Source: Candidatus Magasanikiibacteriota bacterium (lineage in GTDB: Bacteria; Patescibacteriota; Patescibacteriia; Magasanikbacterales; UBA10003). Taken from it: 22,643 nt of DNA. The stretch lies in NCBI GenBank assembly GCA_003514455.1, contig DOQH01000013.1, forward strand, positions 22,232 through 44,874, in the 5' to 3' direction. Below the pieces are notes generated by a model. That model was not told where the DNA came from. It did no database searches and saw only the letters and a program-made list of their open reading frames with translations. Shown piece after piece: positions 13,612-21,681 of the stretch; position 1 is the stretch's first letter; the number at the start of each line of letters is the position of its first letter. The position numbers and the translations under genes are program-made.

Positions 13612-15588
13612 ATGATAAAAAACTTTCTCCGCCGCCGCGATCCTTTTGTTATAAAAACCAATAAATTATCAAATCCTGATATCAGCGGCGTTATTAAAAA
13701 ACGCTGGGTTGAAGATTCTTTTTCAGGCGATTTTAAAAATACTCCCGAACCAATCAAAGAATTTTTAGGCCTGGCCATTTCCAAAAAACGATTTTTTTGG
13801 CTCGGCGCGATTATCAGCTTGCTCTTTGTGATTGTTTTCGGCCGATTGGCCTATTTGGAAATTTTCCAAGGAGAAAAATACCGCCAACTGGCTGAGAATA
13901 ATCGTTTACGCGTCAAACCGATTCCTGCTGAACGCGGAATTATTTATGACCGAAATTTAGTGCCTTTGCTTGCCAATATTCCTAATTTTACCCTAAATCT
14001 TTTGCCACAGGACTTACCAAAAGATGAAATTCAGCGCGAAGAAGTGATAAATAAAATTTCGGCATTGGCCCAAATACCAACAGAGGAAATTAAAAATAAA
14101 ATAGAAGAATTCAAAGATTTTAGTTATCGCTCAATCAATATTCGCGACAATCTTGATTATGAAACAGCGGTGCTTTTGAACGTCGCGTCAGCCGAATTCC
14201 CCGGTATGAGCGTGGAAATTAGCAGCCGCCGGCAATATTTTTTCACAGAACCAACAGCCGCATCTACCATAATTACAACTTCGCTGTCTCATCTTTTCGG
14301 CTACATGGGCAAAGTTAATAAAGATGATTTGACATTAAATCCAAATTATTTGCCGACTGATTTTATTGGCAAATCCGGTTTGGAAAAAACTTATGAAAAA
14401 GATCTGCGCGGAACATACGGCAAACGAGAAATAGAAGTGGATGCTTTTGGCAAAGAAAAAAACACAGTTAGCGTGGATGCGCCGCAAGCCGGCAAAAATT
14501 TAATCCTGGCCATTGATTTGAATTTACAAAAAAAATTGGAAGAATCATTGGCAACGGAATTGCGCGCCAGCAACAAAAAAAAGGCCTCGGCAGTAGCGCT
14601 TGATCCAAAAAATGGCGAAATCCTCGCTTTGGTCAATTTACCGACTTACAATAATAATCTATTTAGCCGAGGCATTAGTTTTGAAGAATATCAAAAATTA
14701 TTGGTAGACCCAAACGCCCCAATGTTCAGCCGCGCTTGGGCCGGCAGTTTTCCTTCCGGCTCGGTAATCAAGCCGATTATCGCCGCGGCCGCGTTGAGCG
14801 AAGGCCTGATCAATCGCCAAACGACATTTTTAAGTTCGGGCGGATTGCAAATCAACACCTGGTTTTTTCCTGATTGGAAAGCCGGCGGACATGGCGCCAC
14901 AAATGTGGTGAAAGCCTTGGCCGAATCAGTCAATACTTTTTTTTATATTATCGGCGGTGGATATGAAAATTTTGCCGGTCTGGGTTTGGAAAAAATAGCG
15001 GAATATCTGAAAAAATTCGGTTTGGCCAATACTTTGGGAATTGACCTGCCGGGTGAAACAGCTGGATTTATACCTTCACGCGAATGGAAAGAAGATATTA
15101 AAAAAGAAAGGTGGTATATTGGCGATACTTATAACCTATCTATCGGCCAAGGCGATTTACTTGTAACTCCTTTGCAAGTAGCCAATTACACAGCTATTAT
15201 CGCCAATGGCGGAACATCTTACCGGCCGCATATTGTCAAAAACATTGAAAATTCCGAAACCAAAGAAAAAATCGACATCGTGCCGAAAATAATTGAAAAA
15301 AATGTTTTACCGGATTCTATTTTAAAAATTGTGCGTGAAGGAATGCGCTCCACAATCATATCCGGCAGCGCCCAACTGCTCAATACATTGCCAATAGCCG
15401 TGGCCGGTAAAACAGGCACGGCGCAGTGGTCTTCCAAATATTCACCGCACGCATGGTTCACAGGTTTCGGGCCTTATGAAAATCCTCAAATTGTTTTAAC
15501 AATTTTAATAGAAGAAGGCGGTGAGGGGAGCCATGTGGCAGTGCCGGTGGCGCGCGAAGTTTTTGATTGGTGGGCTAAAAATCGCTAA
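13612..15588 (+). CDS. mrdA: Penicillin-binding protein 2 (elongation transpeptidase)
   Basis: The 658-residue protein has one N-terminal membrane anchor (about 61-80), a dimerisation domain with the block RGIIYDRNLVPLLANIPNF, and a transpeptidase domain with the three active-site motifs: S384-V-I-K387 (serine nucleophile), S439-V-N441 and K600-T-G602. It cross-links peptidoglycan during side-wall growth with MreBCD and RodA. Placement two bases after mreD fits PBP2 rather than the division homologue FtsI. The N-terminal cytoplasmic tail of about 60 residues is longer than usual for PBP2. RodA is not in this window. Standard composition. Confidence 0.94.
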   Translation: MIKNFLRRRDPFVIKTNKLSNPDISGVIKKRWVEDSFSGDFKNTPEPIKEFLGLAISKKRFFWLGAIISLLFVIVFGRLAYLEIFQGEKYRQLAENNRLRVKPIPAERGIIYDRNLVPLLANIPNFTLNLLPQDLPKDEIQREEVINKISALAQIPTEEIKNKIEEFKDFSYRSINIRDNLDYETAVLLNVASAEFPGMSVEISSRRQYFFTEPTAASTIITTSLSHLFGYMGKVNKDDLTLNPNYLPTDFIGKSGLEKTYEKDLRGTYGKREIEVDAFGKEKNTVSVDAPQAGKNLILAIDLNLQKKLEESLATELRASNKKKASAVALDPKNGEILALVNLPTYNNNLFSRGISFEEYQKLLVDPNAPMFSRAWAGSFPSGSVIKPIIAAAALSEGLINRQTTFLSSGGLQINTWFFPDWKAGGHGATNVVKALAESVNTFFYIIGGGYENFAGLGLEKIAEYLKKFGLANTLGIDLPGETAGFIPSREWKEDIKKERWYIGDTYNLSIGQGDLLVTPLQVANYTAIIANGGTSYRPHIVKNIENSETKEKIDIVPKIIEKNVLPDSILKIVREGMRSTIISGSAQLLNTLPIAVAGKTGTAQWSSKYSPHAWFTGFGPYENPQIVLTILIEEGGEGSHVAVPVAREVFDWWAKNR

Positions 15589-15607
15589 ATTTTGCCTAAA
15601 TAGACCT

Positions 15608-15616
15608 TTATCCACA
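15608..15616 (+). promoter_or_regulatory. Consensus DnaA box upstream of greA
   Basis: TTATCCACA, identical to the E. coli DnaA box consensus, lies seven bases before the -35 hexamer of the greA promoter and 20 bases after the mrdA stop. Only one other perfect match was noticed in the window, also in a non-coding stretch (21711-21719, opposite strand). A chance match cannot be excluded. Confidence 0.45.
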
Positions 15617-15622
15617 CCCCGC

Positions 15623-15650
15623 TTGACACTATTGCTATATATGATATACT
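15623..15650 (+). promoter_or_regulatory. greA promoter (consensus -35 with extended -10)
   Basis: TTGACA at 15623-15628 is a perfect -35; TATACT at 15645-15650 is preceded by TGA, giving an extended -10. The spacer is 16 bases. A transcript would begin near 15657, about 48 bases before the greA start. Confidence 0.82.
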
Positions 15651-15670
15651 GCTCCCATATAAATCAATAT

Positions 15671-15695
15671 CCCGCCTAATAAGGCGCGGTTTTTT
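15671..15695 (+). terminator. Terminator-like hairpin in the greA leader
   Basis: CCCGCC (15671-15676) pairs with GGCGCGG (15683-15689) around TAATAA, with one bulged C, and is followed directly by six T. It lies downstream of the greA promoter and ends nine bases before the greA ATG. It can serve as terminator of the preceding mre-mrdA transcript. If it acts on transcripts from the greA promoter it would release an RNA of about 39 bases and attenuate greA. Confidence 0.75.
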
Positions 15696-15704
15696 AACAC
15701 TAAT

Positions 15705-16172
15705 ATGTCTATCGGGGATCAGATTTATTTAACAGCTTCGGGTCTGGAAAAACTCAAAATTGAGCTTATTACGCTAAAAGCCAAATTGCGCGAAGTGGCT
15801 GAGCGAATTGACAAAGCCAAAGAACTTGGCGACTTGTCAGAAAACGCTGAATATCATGAAGCCAAAGAGGACTATGCTTTCACAGCAGGCAAAATTATGG
15901 AAATTGAGGACACTCTAAATCGTGCGTCAGTAATGGCTGAACAAACGCAAAAAGAAGTTGTACAAATGGGCTCAACCGCGCGTGTGCAAAATACCGCTGG
16001 CAAAGAAAAAGAATACACGCTTGTGGGTCCGAATGAAGCAGATCCAACTGCCGGCAAAATTTCTTATGAATCGCCACTAGCCCAGGCCTTTTTGGGGCAT
16101 AAAAAAGGGGAGCGGGTGGAAGTTACCACTCCGGGCGGCTCAATGAGTTACACGATTGTAGGGATAAAATAA
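15705..16172 (+). CDS. greA: Transcript cleavage/elongation factor GreA
   Basis: The 155-residue product is the standard GreA size. The N-terminal coiled coil that enters the RNA polymerase secondary channel carries the conserved tip GDLSENAEYHEAKEDY (about residues 45-60) with the acidic residues that activate backtracked RNA cleavage. The C-terminal domain ends with SPLAQAFLGHKKGERVEV and TPGGSMSYTIVGI, both typical. The ATG follows CACTAAT with no SD. It is a monocistronic unit between the leader hairpin upstream and the palindromic terminator 8 bases downstream. Confidence 0.97.
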   Translation: MSIGDQIYLTASGLEKLKIELITLKAKLREVAERIDKAKELGDLSENAEYHEAKEDYAFTAGKIMEIEDTLNRASVMAEQTQKEVVQMGSTARVQNTAGKEKEYTLVGPNEADPTAGKISYESPLAQAFLGHKKGERVEVTTPGGSMSYTIVGIK

Positions 16173-16180
16173 AGACACAA

Positions 16181-16209
16181 AAAACACCTCTGAATTTCAG
16201 AGGTGTTTT
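16181..16209 (+). terminator. Perfect palindromic terminator after greA
   Basis: AAAACACCTCTGAA (16181-16194) and TTCAGAGGTGTTTT (16196-16209) form a perfect 14-base inverted repeat around one base. The A run before and T run after make it usable from either strand. It starts eight bases after the greA stop. Confidence 0.92.
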
Positions 16210-16213
16210 ATAT

Positions 16214-16243
16214 TTGGACTTTTTTAAGCGGTTTTGGTATAAT
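16214..16243 (+). promoter_or_regulatory. Promoter of the lysS-serS-alr-ftsQ cluster
   Basis: TTGGAC (16214-16219) and the consensus TATAAT (16238-16243) are 18 bases apart, and TGG precedes the -10, giving an extended -10. Transcription would start near 16250, leaving a leader of about 94 bases before lysS. Confidence 0.8.
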
Positions 16244-16258
16244 TTCAAGGGATGAGTC

Positions 16259-16282
16259 AAGCCAAAAATGAATTTTTGGCTT
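16259..16282 (+). other. Hairpin in the lysS leader
   Basis: AAGCCAAAAA (16259-16268) pairs perfectly with TTTTTGGCTT (16273-16282) around TGAA. It begins about nine bases into the predicted transcript. Further downstream CGAAG and CTTCG (about 16291-16307) could form a second weak stem. No T-box core or lysine riboswitch is recognisable and the leader is too short for either, so any regulatory role is open. Confidence 0.45.
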
Positions 16283-16343
16283 GCGAAACCCGAAGAAATT
16301 TCAAGCTTCGCTTATAATTACATACAGAAATTAACCATTTTCT

Positions 16344-17846
16344 ATGCTTAAAAATACCGTCCAACCATCAGAGCCGTCTTTAACAGATGAAACTCAAGCG
16401 CGTTTGCAAAAACTGGAAAAAATCAAAGAACTTGGGCTAGTGGCCTATCCTTCTTGGCAAAGCGCAAATCGCGAAAGTATCTTTGCTATTTTGGCTGATT
16501 TTGAACGATTGTCGCAACGGGAAGAACAAATCTGTTTGGCCGGCCGGTTGCGCAGTATTCGCGGACATGGCGGCTCAACCTTTGCCAATTTGGAAGACGC
16601 GAGCGGCAAAATCCAAATATATTTTAAAAAAGATGAAATTGGGGACGAGGCCTATCAGCTTTTTTCAGATATTATTGACTTGGGAGATTTTGTAAACGCC
16701 ACCGGGCATCTTTTCACTACCAAACGCGGTGAAAAAACTCTGCTGGTAAAAAAATGGCAATTGCTTTCCAAATCGCTTTTGCCAATGCCGGAAAAATTTC
16801 ACGGACTGGCTGATGTGGAAACACGATTTCGCCAACGCTATCTTGATTTGATTGCCAATCCCGAAGCCAAAGCCATCGCGCTCAAACGAATTCAAATTAT
16901 TCAGTCCATTCGCGAATTTTTCAATGCCGAGAATTTTTTGGAAGTGGAAACGCCTATTTTGCAGTCAATTGCCGGCGGCGCCGCGGCAAAGCCATTTGTT
17001 ACTCATCACAACGCATTAAACATTGATTTATTTTTGCGCATTGCTCCTGAATTATATTTAAAACGGCTGATTGTCGGCGGTTTTGAAAAAATTTATGAAA
17101 TCGCGCGCTGTTTTCGCAATGAAGGAATTGATTTCAGCCATAATCCGGAATTTACGCAAATTGAATTTTACTGGGCCTACGCCACCTATGAGGACTTAAT
17201 GAAACTGATGGAAAAATTTTTCCCATATCTTTTGGCGCGCTTGGGAATGGATAAATCATTTGAATACGACGGACAAAAAATAAATCTTGCGCCACCATAT
17301 CCTCGCAAAACATTTCGTGAAATTTTAATTGAATATGCCAAATTGGATATTGAAGAATATCCTGACCAGCCGTCGCTGTACGACCAAGCCAAAAGATTAA
17401 AAATAGAGGTCTCACCCAAAGACGGTCGCGGTAAAATTATGGATGAGATTTTCAAAACCTTGGCGCGGCCGAAAATAATTCAGCCAACATTTATGATTGA
17501 CCATCCGGTAGAATTGTCACCCTTGGCTAAGCGCAAGTTTGACAATCCAGCCTATACCGAGCGAATGCAGTTGCTTGTGGCCGGTGGATTTGAACTGTGC
17601 AATGGATTTTCCGAATTAAATGATCCACTGGATCAAGAAGCCCGTTTTAAAGAGCAGGAAAAATTGAGAGACAAAGGAGACGAGGAAGCGCATCAATTTG
17701 ACGCGGATTTTGTCACAGCCATAAAACACGGAATGCCGCCAACAGCCGGTTTGGGCATGGGCATTGATCGCTTGGCCGCGCTTTTGACTGATTCGCATAA
17801 TATCAAAGAGGTGATTTTGTTTCCAACATTGAAACCCGAACGTTAG
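16344..17846 (+). CDS. lysS: Lysyl-tRNA synthetase (class II)
   Basis: The 500-residue enzyme has an N-terminal OB-fold anticodon-binding domain (block LAGRLRSIRGHGGSTFANLE, about 65-85) and a class II catalytic core. Motif 2 is ARCFRNEGIDFSHNPEFTQI (about 255-274) and motif 3 GLGMGIDRLAALLTDSHNI (about 469-487), followed by the EVILFPTLKPE end that is typical of LysRS. It charges tRNALys with lysine. The start follows CATTTTCTATG with no SD. It is first in a tight cluster with a nucleotidyltransferase, serS, alr and ftsQ. Confidence 0.97.
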   Translation: MLKNTVQPSEPSLTDETQARLQKLEKIKELGLVAYPSWQSANRESIFAILADFERLSQREEQICLAGRLRSIRGHGGSTFANLEDASGKIQIYFKKDEIGDEAYQLFSDIIDLGDFVNATGHLFTTKRGEKTLLVKKWQLLSKSLLPMPEKFHGLADVETRFRQRYLDLIANPEAKAIALKRIQIIQSIREFFNAENFLEVETPILQSIAGGAAAKPFVTHHNALNIDLFLRIAPELYLKRLIVGGFEKIYEIARCFRNEGIDFSHNPEFTQIEFYWAYATYEDLMKLMEKFFPYLLARLGMDKSFEYDGQKINLAPPYPRKTFREILIEYAKLDIEEYPDQPSLYDQAKRLKIEVSPKDGRGKIMDEIFKTLARPKIIQPTFMIDHPVELSPLAKRKFDNPAYTERMQLLVAGGFELCNGFSELNDPLDQEARFKEQEKLRDKGDEEAHQFDADFVTAIKHGMPPTAGLGMGIDRLAALLTDSHNIKEVILFPTLKPER

Positions 17847-17849
17847 AAT

Positions 17850-18260
17850 ATGCGCGTACTACTATTCGGCACCTTTGATATTCTGCACCCGGGCCATCAG
17901 TCATTATTTCAACAAGCGCATCATTATGGGAAGACAGTAGTCGCTGTGATTGCTCGTGATAATACAGTAAAAAAACTTAAAAAACACTCGCCATATTTTA
18001 CGGAAAAACAACGGCTAAAAAATCTGCAAAAAACCAACTGGGCGAATAAAGTATTTTTGGGAGATAAAAAAAAATATTTTAAAATAATTAAAAAAATCAA
18101 ACCTGATATTATCTGTCTTGGTTATGACCAAAAATTTTTCATTAAAGATTTGCGGCAGATGATGGTGGAGTGGGGATTGAAAATTAAAATCATAAGATTA
18201 TCATCATTTCATCCAAAAAAATATAAATCATCAAAATATGCTAGATATAAAATTCATTAA
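17850..18260 (+). CDS. Small cytidylyltransferase-family nucleotidyltransferase (TagD/RibL-like)
   Basis: This 136-residue protein has the HxGH nucleotidyltransferase signature in VLLFGTFDILHPGHQSLFQQA (HPGH at residues 13-16). TEKQRLKNLQ (about 51-60) and the DIICLGYDQ strand (about 91-99) complete the usual small-family layout. Such enzymes transfer CMP or AMP to phosphorylated small molecules, for example glycerol-3-phosphate (TagD) or FMN (RibL). The usual late motif (S-S-T-x-I-R or like) is degenerate here as KYKSSKYARYKI, so the substrate cannot be read from sequence. It follows lysS by three bases and overlaps serS by 23 bases. Confidence 0.82.
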   Translation: MRVLLFGTFDILHPGHQSLFQQAHHYGKTVVAVIARDNTVKKLKKHSPYFTEKQRLKNLQKTNWANKVFLGDKKKYFKIIKKIKPDIICLGYDQKFFIKDLRQMMVEWGLKIKIIRLSSFHPKKYKSSKYARYKIH

Positions 18261-19485
18261 AGAAAATCTAAATTTGGTTGACAAAAACAATGCTAGCCGC
18301 AATGTAAGAATTGATTTGAAAAAACTGGTGGATTTGGACGAACAAAGAAAAACCTTGCAAGCTGAGACAGAAGGCCTGCGTAACGAAAGAAAAAAAATCT
18401 CCAAAACAAAACCCACTGATGTAGAAATTATTGAAATGCGCAAATTGGGAGACAAGCTACAACAAATGGAAGATAATCTGCGTCCTTTGGAAAATCAAAT
18501 TGCGGAAATCATTTGCCAAATTCCAAATCTTAATCACACATCCACTCCGATTGGCAAAAATGAGATGGAAAATAAAGTGATTGAAACAGTGGGGGATATA
18601 CCTGAATTTTCTTTTGAACCAAAACAGCATTTTGATGTGGAAGCTACCAAAGACCTAATTGATTGTGAATCGGGCGCCAAGGTCTCAGGATCGCGTTTTT
18701 ATTATTTAAAGGGCAAATTGGCGCTGTTGGAACGCGCTATTATTGAATATGGCTTGCAAAATGCAGTCAAGCGCGGTTTTGAGCTGATTTTGCCGCCGAT
18801 TTTGGTGCGTGAACGAGCCATGTTTGGCACCGGTTTTTTTCCAGCTGACAAAAATGAAATATACAAAGTGAATCCGGGCGAAGATGATCTTTATCTTATT
18901 GGCACGGCTGAGGTGCCACTTATTACAATGCACGACGGACATGTTTTTAATAAAAAAGATTTGCCAAAAAAATATTGCGCCATTACTCCGTGTTTTCGCC
19001 GCGAAGCCGGCTCTTATGGCAAAGATCAAAGCGGGATTTTACGCGTGCATCAATTTTATAAAGTAGAAATGGTGGTATTTTCCGAGCAGGAAAAATCTTG
19101 GGAAATGCATGAGGAAATTTTGGCCATTGAAAAAGAATTATTTAACGATTTCGGATTGCCCTATCAAGTGGTAAACATTTGCAGCGGGGACTTGGGTTTT
19201 CCAGCTGCTAAAAAATACGATTTGGAGGCATGGTTGCCAGGCCAAAAACAATATCGTGAAATGACTTCCGCCTCCAATACCACTGACTTTCAATCACGCC
19301 GTTTGAACATTAAATACAAAAAAATAATTGACAATAAAGAAGTCAACGCATTGGCACACACCCTTAATGGCACAATGGTGACTGATCGCGCCTTAATAGC
19401 CATTATTGAAAATTATCAACAAGAAGACGGGCATATTGTAATACCTAAAGTTCTACAAAAACTTACTGGTTTTGAAAAAATTTAA
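18238..19485 (+). CDS. serS: Seryl-tRNA synthetase
   Basis: At 415 residues this is a normal-size SerRS. It opens MLDIKFIKENLNLV, the conserved family start, and continues into the long antiparallel coiled-coil arm (about 28-100) that grips the variable arm of tRNASer. Class II motif 2 is TPCFRREAGSYGKDQSGILR (about 250-269) and motif 3 LNGTMVTDRALIAIIENYQQ (about 376-395). It charges serine onto tRNASer (and tRNASec where present). The start lies 23 bases inside the preceding gene; that overlap is long but the N-terminal match is clear. No later ATG gives the conserved opening. Confidence 0.97.
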   Translation: MLDIKFIKENLNLVDKNNASRNVRIDLKKLVDLDEQRKTLQAETEGLRNERKKISKTKPTDVEIIEMRKLGDKLQQMEDNLRPLENQIAEIICQIPNLNHTSTPIGKNEMENKVIETVGDIPEFSFEPKQHFDVEATKDLIDCESGAKVSGSRFYYLKGKLALLERAIIEYGLQNAVKRGFELILPPILVRERAMFGTGFFPADKNEIYKVNPGEDDLYLIGTAEVPLITMHDGHVFNKKDLPKKYCAITPCFRREAGSYGKDQSGILRVHQFYKVEMVVFSEQEKSWEMHEEILAIEKELFNDFGLPYQVVNICSGDLGFPAAKKYDLEAWLPGQKQYREMTSASNTTDFQSRRLNIKYKKIIDNKEVNALAHTLNGTMVTDRALIAIIENYQQEDGHIVIPKVLQKLTGFEKI

Positions 19486-19495
19486 CAAAATTCTC

Positions 19496-20608
19496 ATGCT
19501 TACTTGGGTTGAAATAAATAAAAAAGCCCTGGCTTTTAATTTACAGCAATTCCATAAAAAAATAGGAAAGGGGATTGAAATTATTCCTGTTATTAAAAGC
19601 AATGCCTATGGCCACGGCTTTATTGAAATTGCAAGATTTTGCGACACATGTAAATTGATAAATAAAATCGCGGTTGTAAATTTGGCTGAAGCACTTGAGT
19701 TACGAAAAAATAAAATTAAAAAACAAATTATTGTATTGAGTTTTTTTGATTTTAATGAATTGACGGGTGAGAGCGCGTCAGAGCTCAAAAACATCTCTTT
19801 GCCAATTTATGATATTGCAACGGCTATAAAATTAAATAATTTCTCTAAAAAAAGCGAATTTAAGATCAAAATTCATTTAAAAATAGACACTGGAGCGTCA
19901 AGAATCGGATTTTTGCCAAATGAACTTATAAAAAACATTGCTTTATTAAAAAAACTGAATAATTTAATAATTGAAGGTGTTTTTAGTCATTTTGCCTCAT
20001 CAGAAGAAGATAAAAAATATACGCAAAAACAAAAAAACATTTTTGATAAAACAATTACTAAATTAAAAGCTCTGGGGATCAATCCTCCAATGATTCATAT
20101 CGCTTGCACAGCAGCAGCTTTAGTCACACCACAAAATCAATGCAACACAGTGCGTTTGGGAATTGGGTTTTATGGGCTTTATCCGTCAAAAAAAATCAAA
20201 AAAATAATAAAACTAAAACCGGTGTTGAGCTGGCACACCCGACTGATTCAAGTGAAAGATCTTTCAAAAAATACATTAATTGGCTATGGCGGTACTTATA
20301 AAACACGCCGTAAAACACTGTTGGGGATAATTCCGGTGGGGTATTGGGACGGCCTTGACAGGCATCTTTCCAACTGTGGACAAGTTTTATTTAAAGGCAA
20401 AAAATGTGGTATTATTGGCCGAATTTGCATGAACTTGACAATGATTGATCTGGCCGGTCTAAATGCCAAAACTGGGGATAAAATCACTCTGATTGGCCGA
20501 CAAGGAAAACACGAAATTACGGCTGATGATTTAGCTCAAAAAATTGATACTATTAACTATGAAGTGGTAACGCGTATTAATCCGCAAATAAAACGAATAG
20601 TATGTTAA
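19496..20608 (+). CDS. alr: Alanine racemase (PLP-dependent)
   Basis: From the ATG at 19496 the protein is 370 residues and opens MLTWVEINKKALAFNLQQF, matching the family start (W-x-E-I-N-L-x-A-L). An ATG at 19472 would overlap serS and add eight residues, so the later start is preferred. PLP is bound by Lys34 in PVIKSNAYGHG. The second catalytic residue is Tyr264 in the IGYGGTYKT stretch. SRIGFLP and GIIPVGYWDGLDR are also conserved. It makes D-alanine for peptidoglycan stems. The product chain fits with ftsQ, which overlaps its stop by seven bases. Confidence 0.95.
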   Translation: MLTWVEINKKALAFNLQQFHKKIGKGIEIIPVIKSNAYGHGFIEIARFCDTCKLINKIAVVNLAEALELRKNKIKKQIIVLSFFDFNELTGESASELKNISLPIYDIATAIKLNNFSKKSEFKIKIHLKIDTGASRIGFLPNELIKNIALLKKLNNLIIEGVFSHFASSEEDKKYTQKQKNIFDKTITKLKALGINPPMIHIACTAAALVTPQNQCNTVRLGIGFYGLYPSKKIKKIIKLKPVLSWHTRLIQVKDLSKNTLIGYGGTYKTRRKTLLGIIPVGYWDGLDRHLSNCGQVLFKGKKCGIIGRICMNLTMIDLAGLNAKTGDKITLIGRQGKHEITADDLAQKIDTINYEVVTRINPQIKRIVC

Positions 20609-21555
20609 GACACCGCGGATACAAATCCTATCACACACCAAAAAAAAATAACAATTGGAAAAATTTTTTTGCTTGGTTTAAAATCGGCCGCGGATATAAA
20701 TGGAACCTGCCGAGAGATGTTTCCGGCAAAATGTTCCATAATCCATATCTTAATAAAAAACATTTACCGAGACGCACCAGAGCGCCGAGAATCAAAATCA
20801 CCATTGGGGCGATATCACTATTAACTATTGTCGGCATTTTGGCATTTCATCATTATTTTAATATTAAACAGGTCTCAATTGTTGGATTGGAAAGAATATC
20901 TAACAACGAGCTAAATAATCTGACAAACAGAATTTTAGACGCAAAAAGATTCTGGTTTTTTAACGGCCGCAACTATTTCATTATAAATACTAGTAAAATT
21001 GAAAAAGAAATTAAATCAACTTACGCTCTGGAAAATTTAAAAATAAAAAGCTCATTTCCAAATAAAATTGAAATATCTGTAAAAGAAAAACAGGCCAAAT
21101 TACTTTTGGAAAATTCTTTGGCTCAACTCAATGGCGAACCCAAAAATCATTATTATTTAATTGACTCCGAAGGCAAAGTAATTCAAGAAGTAGACCCGGC
21201 TGATATAAACAACTCAGCTTATCTAAACCTCTTAATGCTAAAAACCCAAGAAATTGAGAAATTCGTGATTAATCAATCGGTTATTGTTCCGGCAGCCGTG
21301 CAATTTCTATTATTTGCGCAAGAAAAAATTCCAGAAAAAACAAATATCAATATTTCTTTTGTGGAACTGGATAAAGATGGGGGAGTGGTGAATTTGACCA
21401 CTACTGAAGGATGGAGAATTATAATGGATAGGCAAAATGATTGGGAAAAACAAATGCAGGTACTGACTATATTTTTACGCGATAAAATAAAAGACAAAAG
21501 AAACAATTTGCACTATATTGATGTGCGATATGAAAATAGGTCTTATTATCAATAG
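20602..21555 (+). CDS. ftsQ: Cell division protein FtsQ/DivIB-like
   Basis: The 317-residue protein has a basic cytoplasmic tail of about 64 residues, one membrane helix (about 65-83), and an exported POTRA domain starting FNIKQVSIVGLERISNNELN (about 86-105). It continues with the block LKIKSSFPNKIEISVKEKQA (about 147-166), the family hallmark. A second beta domain follows and the protein ends in LHYIDVRYENRSYY, as in FtsQ. It recruits FtsB/FtsL and downstream septal enzymes at the divisome. The overlap with alr (ATG inside TATGTTAA) indicates translational coupling. Residues 1-60 are longer and more basic than in model FtsQ proteins. Confidence 0.9.
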   Translation: MLRHRGYKSYHTPKKNNNWKNFFAWFKIGRGYKWNLPRDVSGKMFHNPYLNKKHLPRRTRAPRIKITIGAISLLTIVGILAFHHYFNIKQVSIVGLERISNNELNNLTNRILDAKRFWFFNGRNYFIINTSKIEKEIKSTYALENLKIKSSFPNKIEISVKEKQAKLLLENSLAQLNGEPKNHYYLIDSEGKVIQEVDPADINNSAYLNLLMLKTQEIEKFVINQSVIVPAAVQFLLFAQEKIPEKTNINISFVELDKDGGVVNLTTTEGWRIIMDRQNDWEKQMQVLTIFLRDKIKDKRNNLHYIDVRYENRSYYQ

Positions 21556-21616
21556 GGAAGAACAGGCCTAGCGTCGCACAATATACCATTTAGAGACATG
21601 GCAGATATTGAAAAAA

Positions 21617-21625
21617 TGGCATAAT
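21617..21625 (+). promoter_or_regulatory. Possible extended -10 element directly before a terminator
   Basis: TGG followed by CATAAT (21620-21625) forms an extended -10, with no clear -35. Transcription would begin near 21632, ten bases before the terminator stem at 21641. It may be chance AT-rich sequence. Confidence 0.25.
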
Positions 21626-21640
21626 CTAGCATAAATTAAG

Positions 21641-21678
21641 CCACCAAGTTATTAAAAAACTTGGTGGTTTTTATTTAT
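21641..21678 (+). terminator. Terminator of the lysS-ftsQ cluster
   Basis: CCACCAAGTT (21641-21650) pairs perfectly with AACTTGGTGG (21658-21667) around ATTAAAA, followed by a T-rich tract. It lies 85 bases after the ftsQ stop; nothing else coding is seen in 21556-21640. Confidence 0.9.
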
Positions 21679-21681
21679 TTT

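Noticed and set aside
16250..16343. T-box or lysine riboswitch in the lysS leader
   Set aside because: The leader is only about 94 bases, without a specifier loop, the conserved T-box sequence, a multi-stem core or a terminator/antiterminator pair.
19472..19495. Earlier ATG for alr inside serS
   Set aside because: It adds eight residues before the conserved alanine racemase opening, which begins at the ATG at 19496.
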